Part shown: piece after piece, positions 1-13,959 of the stretch
How positions within the stretch are numbered: the first letter of the stretch is position 1
Layout of the letters: the number at the start of each line of letters is the position of its first letter
Assembly (NCBI GenBank): GCA_036583965.1
Contig: JAZBQD010000013.1
Span: 12,254,348-12,318,347, forward strand
DNA: 64,000 bases
Source of the DNA: Prunella strophiata
Taxonomy: Eukaryota; Chordata; Aves; Passeriformes; Prunellidae
Reading direction: 5' to 3'
Notes under the pieces: generated by a model
What the model saw: the letters and a program-made list of their open reading frames with translations, nothing else
Databases searched by the model: none
What the model was told of the DNA's origin: nothing
Program-made: the position numbers and the translations under genes

Positions 1-1697
1 GGGATTAACACAAGGAATCAAATCCCAGTTTTAATGGGATTAACACAAGGATCAAATCCCAGTTTGAGGGATTAACACAAGGAATCAAATCCCAGTTTCA
101 GTGGGATTAACACAAGGAATCAAATCCAGTTTCAGTGGGATTAACACAAGAATCAAATCCCAGTTTGAGGGATTAACACAAGGAATCAAATCCCAGTTTT
201 AATGGGATTAACACAAGGAATCAAATCCCAGTTTGAGGGATTAACACAAGGATCAAATCCCAGTTTTAATGGGATTAACACAAGGAATCAAATCCCAGTT
301 TGAGGGATTAACACAAGGAATCAAATCCCAGTTTTAATGGGATTAACACAAGGAATCAAATCCCAGTTTTAATGGGATTAACACAAGGATCAAATCCCAG
401 TTTGAGGGATTAACACAAGGAATCAAATCCAGTTTCAGTGGGATTAACACAAGGAATCAATCCCAGTTTCAGTGGGATTAACACAAGGAATCAAATCCCA
501 GTTTGAGGGATTAACACAAGGATCAAATCCCAGTTTCAGTGGGATTAACACAGGAATCAAATCCCAGTTCAGTGGGATTAACACAAGGATCAAATCCCAG
601 TTTGAGGGATTAACACAAGGATCAAATCCCAGTTTCAGTGGGATTAACACAAGGATCAAATCCCAGTTTTAATGGGATTAACACAAGGAATCAATCCCAG
701 TTTCAGTGGGATTAACACAAGGATCAAATCCCAGTTTGAGGGATTAACACAAGAATCAAATCCCAGTTTTAATGGGATTAACACAAGGAATCAATCCCAG
801 TTTCAGTGGGATTAACACAGGAATCAAATCCCAGTTTCAGTGGGATTAACACAAGGATCAAATCCCAGTTTCAGTGGGATTAACACAAGGATCAAATCCC
901 AGTTTGAGGGATTAACACAAGGATCAAATCCCAGTTTGAGGGATTAACACAAGGATCAAATCCCAGTTTTAATGGGATTAACACAAGGAATCAAATCCCA
1001 GTTTCAGTGGGATTAACACAAGGATCAAATCCCAGTTTTAATGGGATTAACACAAGGATCAAATCCCAGTTTGAGGGATTAACACAAGAATCAAATCCCA
1101 GTTTTAATGGGATTAACACAAGGATCAAATCCCAGTTTCAGTGGGATTAACACAAGGAATCAAATCCCAGTTTCAGTGGGATTAACACAAGGAATCAAAT
1201 CCCAGTTTTAATGGGATTAACACAAGGAATCAAATCCCAGTTTCAATGGGATTAACACAAGGAATCAAATCCCAGTTCAGTGGGATTAACACAAGGATCA
1301 AATCCCAGTTTCAGTGGGATTAACACAAGGATCAAATCCCAGTTTTAATGGGATTAACACAAGGAATCAAATCCCAGTTTCAGTGGGATTAACACAAGGA
1401 ATCAAATCCCAGTTTTAATGGGATTAACACAAGGAATCAAATCCCAGTTTCAGTGGGATTAACACAAGGAATCAAATCCCAGTTTCAGTGGGATTAACAC
1501 AAGGAATCAAATCCCAGTTTCAGAGGGATTAACACAAGGAATCAAATCCCAGTTTCAGTGGGATTAACACAAGGAATCAAATCCCAGTTTCAGTGGGATT
1601 AACACAAGGAATCAAATCCCAGTTTGAGGGATTAACACAAGGAATCAAATCCCAGTTTGAGGGATTAACACAAGGAATCAAATCCCAGTTTCAGTGG
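1..1697. repeat. 35-bp minisatellite array, about 50 copies
   Basis: Tandem copies of a 33-35 bp unit that begins GGGATTAACACAAGG and ends AATCCCAGTTT plus a short variable tail (CAGT, TAAT or GA). Single-base indels (AAGGAATC or AAGGATC) are frequent. The array runs off the left edge of the window, so its true length is unknown. GGGATT and AATCCC inside each unit form inverted arms. Short open frames here are products of the repeat, not genes. Confidence 0.97.
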
Positions 1698-1925
1698 GAA
1701 TCTCTCTTCAGTGGAATCAGCAGCTCGGGTACCAGTGACACTGCTGGGGAGGCAGCCCATGGGCAGGAGGAGAAATTTAGGAGAGAATTCTGGGGAGAAG
1801 TGGATTTATTCTCTCACAGGGGGGTTAAGCAGTGGCACAAAGATGGGGCAGGAAAGGGATGTCAAATGCCAGCTCCTGTGAGTTTGGGGTTCCACATGTA
1901 TGACATCCACATCAGAGGTGGATGT

Positions 1926-2225
1926 CATAGAATCATAGAGTGGTTTGGATTGGAAAGGACCTTAAAATTCATCTTGTCCCACCCCATCCATGGCAGGGAC
2001 ACCTCCCACTGCCCCAGGCTGCTCCAAGCTCTGTCCAACCTGGCCTTGGGCACTGCCAGGGCTCCAGCTGCTCTGGGCACCTGTGCCAGGGCCTGCCCAC
2101 CCTCTGGATAAGCAATTTCTTCTTAACATCTAATATAAATCTTCCCTCTGAATTTCAAACCACTCCCCATTACCCACCCATACAAAAAGCTGCTCTCCCT
2201 GTTTCTTGTACACCCCTTTGAAACA
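1926..2225 (-). mobile_element. CR1 LINE 3' fragment
   Basis: The plus strand starts with CATAGAATCATAGAG and continues with the GGTTTGGATTGGAAAGGACC and TGGCAGGGACACCTCCCACT segments typical of the avian CR1 3' end, read in reverse. The element therefore lies on the minus strand. It is strongly 5'-truncated and has no coding capacity. Confidence 0.9.
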
Positions 2226-5200
2226 CTGGGAGGAGATGAGCAGACTCCAGAGCTGCCAAACACAGCCTTGGTTTGGTGACCACCACTGCCCGTGCCTCAA
2301 AGCAGCTCCTGCATTCCCAGCACAGCCCCAGAAAAGCTCAGGGAATTAAGGAAAATAAAGAACTCTTGCAGCAGCACTGTGGGAAGGGCGAGCTGGCAGC
2401 AGAAGGCAGAGTTCCAGCTCTGACAGCTTCTCCAAGGGATAAAACCAAGATACAGTTCCCATCCCCAGCCCAAATGATGGCAAGGGAAGCTTCTGGGGAA
2501 AGGGAGAAAAGCAGCCTGGAAGTTCCTGGCAATGGGAGATGCTCTCAGAGCTGCTGGGTCCTGCCCCACCCAGGGCACCCCTGCTCCTTCCCCCCTCACC
2601 CTGGCCCCGTGCACTCTTCTGTAACCTTGTGGGACTGGGGATTTTAATTTCCACATAAAATGATTTGAAAAGCAGAGGGGCCAGCTCCTGCTCTGAGCTG
2701 CACAAAGGAAATTCCTGTCTGTCTCTCTGGGGCTTTGCTTTAGCCCTGCATCCGTGCTGGGGCTGCTCCCACCACCACCTTTTAATCGTTTTTGACTCTG
2801 GCTTCCTCCAGCTCCTCATTCAGCTGCTTCAATCACCAAATCTCACGATTTCCTGAGAGCAGCAACAGCAATAAACAACCAAAAACTCCACTAATGCTGA
2901 AAATAAACCTATTTAAGGGCTGCAGCAGTGGGGGAGCCAGCAGAGCTCCTGGCCCAGGGAAAACCCTTTGAGTCCTGGGCACACTGGCCAAAAATTGTAA
3001 GCCCAGAATTCAGAGAGTGCCATGATCTCTGAGATGTGGCTGTGGGAGGCAGCAGGCAGGGCTGGAGCAGGGAGGATTTGTGCAGCATCTCAGCCTGGAT
3101 GCAGCTGCTGCTGCTCTGGCATGGAGCCTGCAGCTGTGCCAAAGCCTGGGAAGGATGTTCAAGTGATGGGTGCTGCTTTGAGTGATCCCAGCCTGGCTTT
3201 GAGCAGTGTGGTGTAAATGGGGGTAATTGGCTCTTTGGGGGGAGTTTTTGCTCTGAATTCCTAAGAAAAACAACAACCTTGGCATCCCAAACGAGGTAAG
3301 GGTGTAAATAACCCTGAATGGACACTGGAGCATCCCAGGGTTAAAAGCTTGCTCTGAAAAAGGGAAAAGCTTATGATGGGAAAAAGAGCTTGTGGGCTTT
3401 TAGGCACAGATCCAACAAAGTTGTGGTGAGGTGCAAATGAGCAGGAAGCCTCCAGCCTCCCCCTCTCTCCCTTTTCCAAATGGAAGGAGGGGAAAAATGG
3501 TGAGAAGAGCCAGTGAGCTGGATTTAAGAGGATACCTCTGCCCTCATGCATTCCCCTAACAAAGACAGCAGCTGAGGACTGAGGAGGAAGGCAGGGGCTG
3601 AATTCAGGCCTTGGGGATGGTCAAGGGAGCATTAGCCAGGGCTGGAGAAGCCCCAGGCATGGCTGGGGCTGGAAAACCTGGAGGCTGACACATCAGGCTT
3701 CCTGTCCCTGCTCCATTGCCATCATCCCTGGAGCACTCCCCTCTCCCAGGCTGCAGCACTCCTGTGCCAAGCTGGGATATTTTAAGCAGCCCTGGCACCC
3801 AGGTGCAACCACCCCTGGAACTGGGGGATGGAGGAGACGTGCAGAAGAGTCAATGCACGGAAGTGCTCAGCACACCCCAGAGCAAAACACTTCAAGGAGT
3901 TCCCAGCTGTAGGAAGGGGCTTTTTGTGGTGTAAGAGCCATCCTCTGAAGGGTCACAGAGCCCTGGCAGGTCAGCACTGGTGGGCAGCTCCCAGGTCAGC
4001 CTGTCCTGGGACATGAGCCCTGCCTGGCAGAGCTGGCACACAGCAGCAGCCTCTCTGTTTATTGGCACACATAAACATTTCTGCTTGAAGTTTTTATGGT
4101 CACTTTAGCAGCAGCAATGCTCCTGAGTGAAGATTTGCAGGGTTTAAGTGCCTGCCTGGGGAGGTGTCTGCAGGGCCCTGCTGGGGCTGTGGACCTTTGT
4201 TTCACATCCCCTGTGCCCCCAGGACCATCAGGGGCTGCCAGAGCTCCCTCCCCACCCAAGGGGCTCTCTGCTCTCACAAACACATCTGAAAAACCTGTGA
4301 ATAGCCAAACCCCAATCCTCTGGCTTCTGGGGAGCCATTCAGTGTCCCCCTGGCTCAGCCCAGAGCTGGAGTTCAAGGGGATACCTAAAAAAGCAGAGTT
4401 TGGAAGGTGAGGTTCATTTTTTTAAACCTCAATTATGATAAGACCTTACCAAAGCTTTACCAGGTCCTGGGGATGAGGGAACATCAAGATGGCACTTGCA
4501 GCCCATGGAGGAGCCCTTGAAGGTGTTCCAAAGCTTCTGTCACCTGGCCAGGTGTGGGACAAAGGAGAAGCAGCATCTGCCTGGTGCCTGCCACCTCCCC
4601 AGGGCTCACCTGCAATGGGAGCAGCTCCTCCAGCAAATACCCACAGAGCTCAGGCCACACATTTAAAGGAATCCATTTAAAGGCAGCATCTAGTAAAACT
4701 GAGAGATTCTTGACAAGAAGCCAGTTTCTGTTTCTTGGCTCTTGCACTAAGCTTGTGGAGAAACTGAAGATATCACCTGCTATATTAAGCATGATATGCA
4801 GCTTAATGGCCAAAACCCACATATCTGGCCTTGAGCTGCCTCACCCACCCATGCTCCCAGCTCTTAAATAATTTGCTCCCTTTCATGTTTTTATGTGAAC
4901 AGGTTTCCAGGCATGGCACAAATCCACCATGAGCAAAGAAAAGGAGACAGGGTGAACAGACATGTTTTCTAAAACCCTGTTTGCAGGTCAAGATAAACAG
5001 GCACCACACTCAGAGAGAGCCAAGTGATGAATCCCTGGCTTCCCCCAGCTCTGGGATCTGCCCTGCTGCAGGGACAGGACTGACACCCCAAATCCATGCC
5101 ATTAACCCTCAGACCTCTGCAGAAACGCAGCTCTTGTGACACACCAAAAGCCAGCCACCCAAAAATAAAGGCACAAAAAGCTTTTTGAGTCCCAGAAAAG

Positions 5201-5635
5201 GAAAACTCAGCGTTTGGACGAGCCTCGTCCCAGAGGATGGGAGGCAGCCCTTGCCGGGCTCACACCCATTGATGGGGAGTGGAAACACAAATTATTGAAG
5301 CGGCAGCCGAGGCACCGCCGGGCTGACAAAAGCTTCATTGCAGCTGTGGGGAGGCAGCAGCATCCCTGACATCCTCCCCTGCCAGCGAGCTCATATTTAA
5401 CAATCCGGAGCCAGGAAACACCTCCCCATGGAGGGCAGGGGGAGCAGGAGCGCTCCCAGCCCCCAAACCCCTCACCTGTGCCAGCAGAAGGGTTTTCCCA
5501 CCCGGAGCATCTCCACTGTCCAGCGCTCCCCGTGGTGCTTCGGGCAGGCAATGAGCATCAGTGCCGCGTCCCACCAGGGCTTTGCTGTGTTGGTCATCCC
5601 CCAAGGGCCCTGGAAGTGCTCTAGCAGGAGCCTGG
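2226..5635. other. Non-coding interval, no gene recognised
   Basis: Ordinary single-copy sequence with many short open frames on both strands. None has a recognisable protein, a codon pattern or convincing splice signals on both sides. By synteny this lies downstream of SCARB1, toward where NCOR2 is expected. A good 5' splice motif occurs on the minus strand at 5476/5475, but no exon could be built on it. Confidence 0.6.
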
Positions 5636-5891
5636 TGCCCTGGTTTTTAAGTTTTTCTAAAGCCTTTTGATGTTTGTATTTTTCTACAGAATTTTTTAAT
5701 ACACTTTATGTAAATAACTTATTGTTTACAGTCTTTTATAGAGGAGAAACTTGATGGACTGTGGGGTTGTCCAGTGGCATTGGGGAGGTGGCACTGTCAC
5801 CCTCCAAGGACACTGGCACTTCAGAGATTTATAAATTAAAGTTAGAAATTAAAAAAAAAAAAAAAAAGCTCTTTTTGTCTTAGAGCTGCTG
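5636..5891 (+). mobile_element. Solo LTR-like element, family B (copy 1, degraded)
   Basis: Homologous to the reverse complement of 12104-12384 and to the split copy at 56993-57690. Shared blocks include TTGATGGACTG, CCAGTGGCATTG, GAGGTGGCACTGTCACC and the terminal AGAGCTGCTGTC. An A-rich tract at about 5851-5867 replaces the region where other copies carry AATAAA. I infer an LTR from the TG...CA ends and internal AATAAA of the better copies. The family name is unknown to me. Confidence 0.7.
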
Positions 5892-6605
5892 TCTGCCTCG
5901 TGTTATTTTATGTCCTACAGGGACAGGAGCCATCCCTGCCCACGGCAGGGCTTGGGACTCAATCCTGAAGGTCCATTCCAATCCAGACCGTTTGGATCCC
6001 AGCATCCCAGCCCAGCCCTGCTCCATTTCCATGGGCATCCCTCCCTCCCTCCCAGCTGCACAACAAGGAGGGGAAAACGGGGAATTAAACCGTGCAAGAT
6101 GCATCAGTGATTTAAAGGGGGAAGGAAAGGACTGCAGATAAACCTTAATGATCTACATGTAACCTATAATTACCAGTTAACATGCAGGGAAGATGGCCCT
6201 CAGATGGAGCTGGTGCTGCCAAGGAGAAACGTGGTCATTTATATTCCGTGTGGGTCCAGGAGCTCCCACCCACACTGCATGTGTAAATAACAGCTCCTTC
6301 AAATGAGGGGAGGAATTTACAGCAAACAACACTCCGCGTGCTTGCTCAAGTATCTGATGTTTAAATAACAGGAGCTAAGCGATGCATTTCTGCTCAGGCA
6401 CTAATCACTTCCAGGGCCCCTCAGGAAAATTGCCTTCTTCAATCACTGAGGACCATCTTTGGCTTCTCTGGACCCAGAGCTGCTCTTTATTTGCCTCAGT
6501 GCTCGGATTCACACATGGGGTTTGGGGTGAAAATCAGGATTGGGGATTGAGAGCCCTCGTGTGGGTTACAGCCCCACAGCTCTGGCAGCTCTCAGCATTC
6601 CCTGC
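5892..6605. other. Non-coding, partly AT-rich
   Basis: No gene seen. The AT-rich block at about 6120-6400 (ATGATCTACATGTAACC, ATAATTACCAGTTAACATG) has the texture of a conserved non-coding element. That is a visual impression only. Confidence 0.45.
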
Positions 6606-7985
<1,380 letters not shown>

Positions 7986-10184
7986 GGCAGGGAGGGCTGC
8001 CCAGAGCAGAAACCAAGATCAGAGCAGTTTCCAGCAGTGTCTCTCCCCTGCAAGCACACTCAGGGCTTCCCCTGCCAACCTAAACATTATTTTAGCTGCA
8101 AAACCCAGACCACAATCCGTGCCACGGCTGGAGACCAGCAGGGTTTTATAACCAAAGCTGGAAAACAAAAGGCCAACACTTTGTTTTAATGCATCTCAGC
8201 TTCTCCCTAAGCAGGTGAGAGGGGAGAGTCCTTCCCTGGATCACCTGGGGCTGGAGAGGACACGAACCCACACATGCTGTTAAGGCTGCTGTGCTTTTGC
8301 AGCTGCTGAAATTTCAAGTAGGCATTAAATATCTTATTGAGACTATCAGCACATACAATTTGTGGTCATTAAATGCATTTCCTTTATGTTTCCCCGAGGC
8401 TAGAACAAACCTTATTTTCAGCTCATTTGCAAGAAAAGCCTCTGAAGACTATAATTTACCTGCTACCAACACCATAAATCTTTAAAATTAGTTACTTAAC
8501 TGTTTGCTAATGACCATGGATGTGTTCACTAATACAGCTACTTTTCAATTAGCTCTCAAGAAGAAACTTGAGCAGAGAGGAATGTTTGGATTTTTCAAAT
8601 GTAAGTTAATGCCATCCCAAGATAACTGAGACAGCACAAAGGACCCACATCCTCCTTCCCACTCCAAACCCAGCAGTGTGGGGACAATGACCCCATCCAG
8701 GCTTGGCCATAGCAGGATCCAGGCTCATTTCAGCACACACAGGAGCACCAGAGCAGCAAATAACCCCATGAATTCAGGAAAAAGCAGGGCACCCCCACTA
8801 TGGGCAGGCAGGTGGGAGAGCAAACAGCAGCTGGGGCCAGCACCAGAAGGACAGGGGGACAGCAATGGGAGCAGCAGAGCTCCCCTGAGCTGCACATTCC
8901 CTGCAGCACCCCCTCCCCTTCCCCCAGAGCTGGCCACACGTTGTTGCACTCCCCTCCTGCACAGGGCACCAGTTCTGCCTGAATTCCCACATTTATCCTT
9001 AATTACCTCATGAAGAAGTCAGATATATTGACTGCCACCTGTTCAATACATAATTCATGTGCCAGGAGAAGCAATTTCCAGAAGTTCACCTTGCTGGATG
9101 CTGCCAGGGGAGGCAAGGCAGGTTTTTTCCTGGGTGTCAGCAGCCACATGCTGTTAGCAGAGATGGATCCCTGCCCGTGCCACGGGGGCACTGGATTTCC
9201 AATCCCTGCTGCAAAACACGGGGGCTACAAATATTAGCCCTGGGAGGCATTTTGCAAGGCAGACATTTTAATTTAAATCCATGAGTTATTGATTCATTTT
9301 TCATGCAGGAAGGGGAGCTCAGTGTGTATTTCTGCCACTCGATCTGTGCTTCTGATGACCTCAGGCATACAGTATAAACCTGATGTAAAATATTTCCTTT
9401 CCTAATAGGGAAGCTTTTATGGCCTTGGACCTGAGTGAGCAGAAAGTCATCTGGGAGAGGATGCCTGACTAGGAAACCATGGCAAGGAAAGTAATTAATG
9501 TTTAGCACATACTCTCAAATTAGCCTATCCCTGAATAGGAAGGAAATGAATCACGAGCTGAACTTTTATATAGCCTCAGGGTCTTCTCAGACACTCTCAA
9601 AATTTCCTGGTGTACAGGAGCTGATAAAGGGCCCAGATCCCCACACCTACAGCCTTGGGAAGGAGCAGAAGGAAGCCAGGAGGGAGAGACCTCTTCTGGG
9701 AAGCTGCCCTATGCCCAGAGTCTGCTTTTGTGAATAGGGAAGCTGGATGGGGATTTTTAGGGGAATATCTTCATTAGGAGGCTGAGGACCACAAGGAAAG
9801 CTGGCTTTTCTGTGACACTCGAGAGCACAATCCCTCTGCAATTAAAAAAATTACCAAGATGTCGTTGACCCTGGACATTTCCTGCTGGGAACCAGCCCCA
9901 CACCCACCACCTGTGCTTCAGGCAGGGTCCCCTGCCACCCTCAGCTGCTCAGGGCAGGATGGAGAGCTGGCACCTTTCCCTGGCAATGCAGAGAGGGAGA
10001 GAACTGTGCCTGCAACACTATCTGCCTGCAGCAGGAGCACTGCCCAGCTTCTGCAGGTAGAAACATCCCTCTTCCAGCCATTCTGCTCTTTCCTGAGCTG
10101 ATTCCCCACGATGGCCCTTTGGTCTCCCATCAGTTGGTGCTCCCCAGCCCTAAAGCCACCACCCAGCACTGGCATCCAGGTGAG
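7986..10184. other. Non-coding interval with CNE-like AT-rich blocks
   Basis: No gene recognised. Blocks at about 8280-8640 and 9230-9560 are AT-rich, non-repetitive and full of homeodomain- and MEF2-like words such as CATTAAATATC and TAATTTAAATCC. This differs from the GC-rich surroundings. They may be conserved regulatory elements, which only alignment could show. Confidence 0.4.
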
Positions 10185-10634
10185 GATGCCTGTATTATTT
10201 AAAAGTCACCTCGAGCCAGATCTTTTAAGCTCTTGGCGAGTTATAATACACCCCCAGATAGCCCAGCTACCTGGCAGAAGGCATAAAAGAGCAGGGGGCT
10301 CTTGCAGACGTGTTGGAAACAAAAAATGTTAAATAAAAGACAAAATAACAAAGAGAAAAACCGATCTAGGACAAGCAGGTCTTGCACCTAGTAAAAACAC
10401 CTTACAAAAGCCATTAGTTCCTTTGTTGAGCCTGCTTTTATAGTAAATTGTCCAGGAGGGACTTCTTGGCTCCTATCCAATTAGCTGTCCTTAAATTTAG
10501 AGTGAAGTCCCCTTTGTCCTGTAAGGTGTCCCCTTTGTTAGTTGGTGAGAGAAACTTCTGGAGCATTTCCTTTTTGGGGGGACAAAGGACAGGTTTATAA
10601 CTTCTGCCAATAGGGGCACATTCCTACAGATGCC
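10185..10634 (-). mobile_element. Solo LTR, family A (copy 1), with perfect 6-bp target duplication
   Basis: The element is 10191-10628 (438 bp). On the minus strand it begins TGTAGGAATGTGCCCC and ends AATAATACA, giving TG...CA termini. It is flanked by the direct repeat GATGCC at 10185-10190 and 10629-10634. A 6-bp duplication is usual for ERVK/ERV2-type elements, so I infer that class. No internal retroviral genes are present, which makes it a recombined solo LTR. Three more copies lie in DHX37 introns. Confidence 0.9.
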
Positions 10635-12103
10635 CAGCCAGGGAGCAGCCAAGCACAGCCACCAGAGCCCTGGTGTGACCGTCACCTCTCTAGAAACCTG
10701 CCCGTGCAGTGGAAGAGCAGCAGTGCAGCCTGGCAGAGCAGGGAGCTCTGCAGGGAAGTGGTTTTCCCCACATTTCCAGGAGACACCAGCAGCTCCGTGG
10801 AATTGCCTTCTTTGAAGTCTGGCTCATAAAGCAGCAACAACAAAAATCACTTTCATGTCTCTAATAAAGCAGAACTGTAAAACCACGAGGCGGCTCCCAG
10901 GGAAAGCTGACCTGGGCGAGTCAGGACGCCAGCAGGGGCTGGGACTGAGTGAGGAGGTGGAGAGAGCAGCAGCCAAAACAAGCCTGAGGGGAGGGGAGGG
11001 GCTGTGCTGGGCAGCACCGGCCCCCGGGATGGGATTAGGATGTGGCATTACAAATTTCTGCAATGCCCCTTGTGAGAAATGCTGTGTTTTAGCCCCAAAA
11101 GAGGCTCCCACATCCCACCCGTGGCTGTGAGTGGCAAAGCTGTGTGCAGGTCAGCTGCCTGGTCCCACAGCCCATGTGGTGCATCTGGGAGCACCAGCAG
11201 CATCATGGTGAGGGGTCTGAACCAGCCCAGGTGCCTCCTGCCCCCTCTCTGTGCCACCCTCTGGGGACAGATTTGCTTTCCCCAAATGCTGAGCAGCACC
11301 TCAGCACCCCTCTGCAAGAGCAAGCTGCCACAGCAATGCAGAAAATTCTCTATTCCTGGGGGCTCAGCACCCCAGAGCCATCCCCCTCACACCACCCAGG
11401 AGTGCCCAGGCACCACACTGCTCTTTATTCACCCCAAATCCTTTTTTCCATAGAGAGGAATAAAGTCTGGGGAAACTTTATGCCAACAGTGCAGTCCTGA
11501 AGGAGTCCCTAATGCAGAAGCTGTGAGAGCACAGGGAGCTGCTGCACTCACAGCCCCAGCCAGGTGTTAATCCAGGCTTTTTGGTGAAGCAGACACCACA
11601 TCAAGGGCAGTTTTCCTCCCCAGCACCACGGCAGAGCAGCACACAGACACCAGGAGGTTTCTGCAGGTGAAAGGAAGAGCTACCAAGCATCACCTGGGCA
11701 ATCATTGCTGGGATGTTTGCAGGAGAAACCCTCCTGGTGATATGAAATGATAAATTACGTGCCAATAAGTGCCTCAGCAGCGATCAGAAGGCATTTCAGA
11801 GACGAGCAGGAGCCGGGGCCGGCCCTGACAGTGACAAATTGGAGGTGCGGGCAGACACAGCGGGACGGGGATTAGGAAATGCCAGGGAGGAAACGCGTGT
11901 CAGCATCTCCAACCCAAACCCGCACATCCTCCAGCCACTCGGGCTCAGGGGCGGCTCCCTCCGAAATCAGGCTGACTAATTTGCACAGGGAAATGCAAAA
12001 AGCCACCTTTGTCATGCACCGGTGTCCCCAGCCGGCAGCAGGGCTCTGCTTTTAACCCTCTGCTTTCCTCTGCACAGAGCTCTCCCCAGGGACAGGCTGG
12101 CAC
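10635..12103. other. Non-coding interval, no gene recognised
   Basis: Single-copy sequence with no recognisable protein. Short open frames on both strands are unconvincing. An AT-rich stretch near 11730-11770 (TGATATGAAATGATAAATTA) may be regulatory, but nothing more can be said from sequence alone. Confidence 0.5.
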
Positions 12104-12384
12104 TGTGGAGCAGCAGCTCTTTGCAAGGTGTGAGAGAGTAAAAAGAGAAGCAAGTTTATTGAATCTGACTCCATTTATAGTTTTCTGAAATGCCAGTGTC
12201 ATTGGAAGGTGACAGTGCCACCTCCTCAATGCCACTGGACAACCCAACAGTCCATCAAGTTGCTCTTCCTCCATAGAGGAAGACAAAACAATAAGTTATT
12301 TATAAAAAGTGTGTGAGAAAGTTCTGCACAAGAATGTAAACATCAGAAGGCTTTAGAGAAACTTCAAAAATCAGGGTGACAACA
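12104..12384 (-). mobile_element. Solo LTR-like element, family B (copy 2, uninterrupted)
   Basis: About 281 bp. On the minus strand it starts near TGTTGTCACCCTGA and ends GAGCTGCTGCTCCACA, with an internal AATAAA close to the 3' end. It is the intact paralogue of the element at 56993-57690, which is interrupted by a family-A LTR. No clear target duplication is visible. Confidence 0.75.
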
Positions 12385-12678
12385 GGCTTTGGGCAATGCT
12401 TTTTGGCTGAGACCCTGACACTGAGGGGTTTTTGGTGCTAAAGGACATTACAAGATTTAGAAGCAAAAAAAAAAAGACGTTTCAAGCCCAAAGCTCAGAG
12501 CACTGCTCCCACTGAAAGGCAGTCAGGGATCAGCCCCAGGTTCCATCCCTGACAAAGAACAGGGGCACATCTCACTGTGGGAAACTTCAGGGTTGTGGTT
12601 AGAGAAGGAAAAGCAAGAAAAGAGAATCCAGGCTGTGCTGCTGTCAGGGACAAAGGCTGCTCCAAAGGCACCTGCACT
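12385..12678. other. Non-coding flank of assembly gap
   Basis: Non-repetitive sequence between the family-B LTR and the gap. Nothing recognisable. Confidence 0.5.
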
Positions 12679-13178
12679 NNNNNNNNNNNNNNNNNNNNNN
12701 NNNNNNNNNNNNNNNNNNNNNNNNNNNNNNNNNNNNNNNNNNNNNNNNNNNNNNNNNNNNNNNNNNNNNNNNNNNNNNNNNNNNNNNNNNNNNNNNNNNN
12801 NNNNNNNNNNNNNNNNNNNNNNNNNNNNNNNNNNNNNNNNNNNNNNNNNNNNNNNNNNNNNNNNNNNNNNNNNNNNNNNNNNNNNNNNNNNNNNNNNNNN
12901 NNNNNNNNNNNNNNNNNNNNNNNNNNNNNNNNNNNNNNNNNNNNNNNNNNNNNNNNNNNNNNNNNNNNNNNNNNNNNNNNNNNNNNNNNNNNNNNNNNNN
13001 NNNNNNNNNNNNNNNNNNNNNNNNNNNNNNNNNNNNNNNNNNNNNNNNNNNNNNNNNNNNNNNNNNNNNNNNNNNNNNNNNNNNNNNNNNNNNNNNNNNN
13101 NNNNNNNNNNNNNNNNNNNNNNNNNNNNNNNNNNNNNNNNNNNNNNNNNNNNNNNNNNNNNNNNNNNNNNNNNNNNNN
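12679..13178. other. Assembly gap, exactly 500 N
   Basis: A run of exactly 500 N, which looks like a fixed-size scaffold gap. The true missing length is unknown. Open frames drawn across it are meaningless. Confidence 0.99.
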
Positions 13179-13959
13179 TGTGCCCAGCAGGGCTTTAACC
13201 CAGCACAGCTGAGCACCTGGGAGGGATGGGGTACAGGTGAAGGGGAGAACACAGAGATTGCTGCTGCTGGAGGTGGCCAGGCCAGGCCGGGGTGCTCCGG
13301 GAGAGGTGGGATGGGGATGGACACAGGGAATGGGAGCCCCTCTGTGCTGCATCAATAACAGCACCCTGCCCCAGGGGCACGGAGGGCTCTGTTATCTCTC
13401 CTCTCTTGCAGAGGAGGCCGTGGAGCCTCTGTCGCACCCTGGGGGAATCACACCAAGCCCTGACAGCTCCCCCTGGGTGATGAAGTGCCTCGGGGATGGA
13501 GGTGACTCGTTCATTCCCCACGGCTGTGCCAGGCCGGTGAAAGGCGGCTCCCACAGTAAATCGAGGTTGTTGTGATGAAAACTGAGCCTGTTATTAAAAC
13601 AGGGGCCAATTAAAACCCTCGGGAGAGGGGGAAGGACTTCAGCCCGGCCTGGCAAGGGGACGGAGGGTGCTGCACCAGGGGCTGTGACAGCTCTGAACGC
13701 CGTGTACGGAGGGAATTGGCAAGGGAGAGTGACTCAGGGCCGGGGAAGGACTCGGCGCTGTGAGAAGCATTTTAAAACGAGTCGGAAAATTCACAAGCGG
13801 CCAAGCAAGGTGACTGAAGTACGGGAGGAAAACACCCGGAGCGCTGCGAGCCGATGGATGGGACAGACACGGGGCGGGGTTCGGGGCAGGGATCAGTGCC
13901 CCGGGCATCTCTGGCCGTGCCCGGGCCCGTCCCCCAGGATCAGAGCCTCTGTCCCCCTC
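13179..13959. other. Non-coding, GC-rich
   Basis: No gene recognised. The block around 13555-13620 (GGTTGTTGTGATGAAAAC, GCCTGTTATTAAAACAGG) contains a short inverted repeat and is less GC-rich than its surroundings. After about 13960 the sequence grades into degenerate copies of the following minisatellite. Confidence 0.5.

Noticed and set aside
1..1697. CRISPR-like array of regular repeats
   Set aside because: The units are contiguous with no unique spacers, and the genome is vertebrate.
5476..5604. Possible minus-strand exon ending at a strong donor (CACAG/GTGAGG)
   Set aside because: No matching acceptor, partner exon or recognisable peptide could be found.
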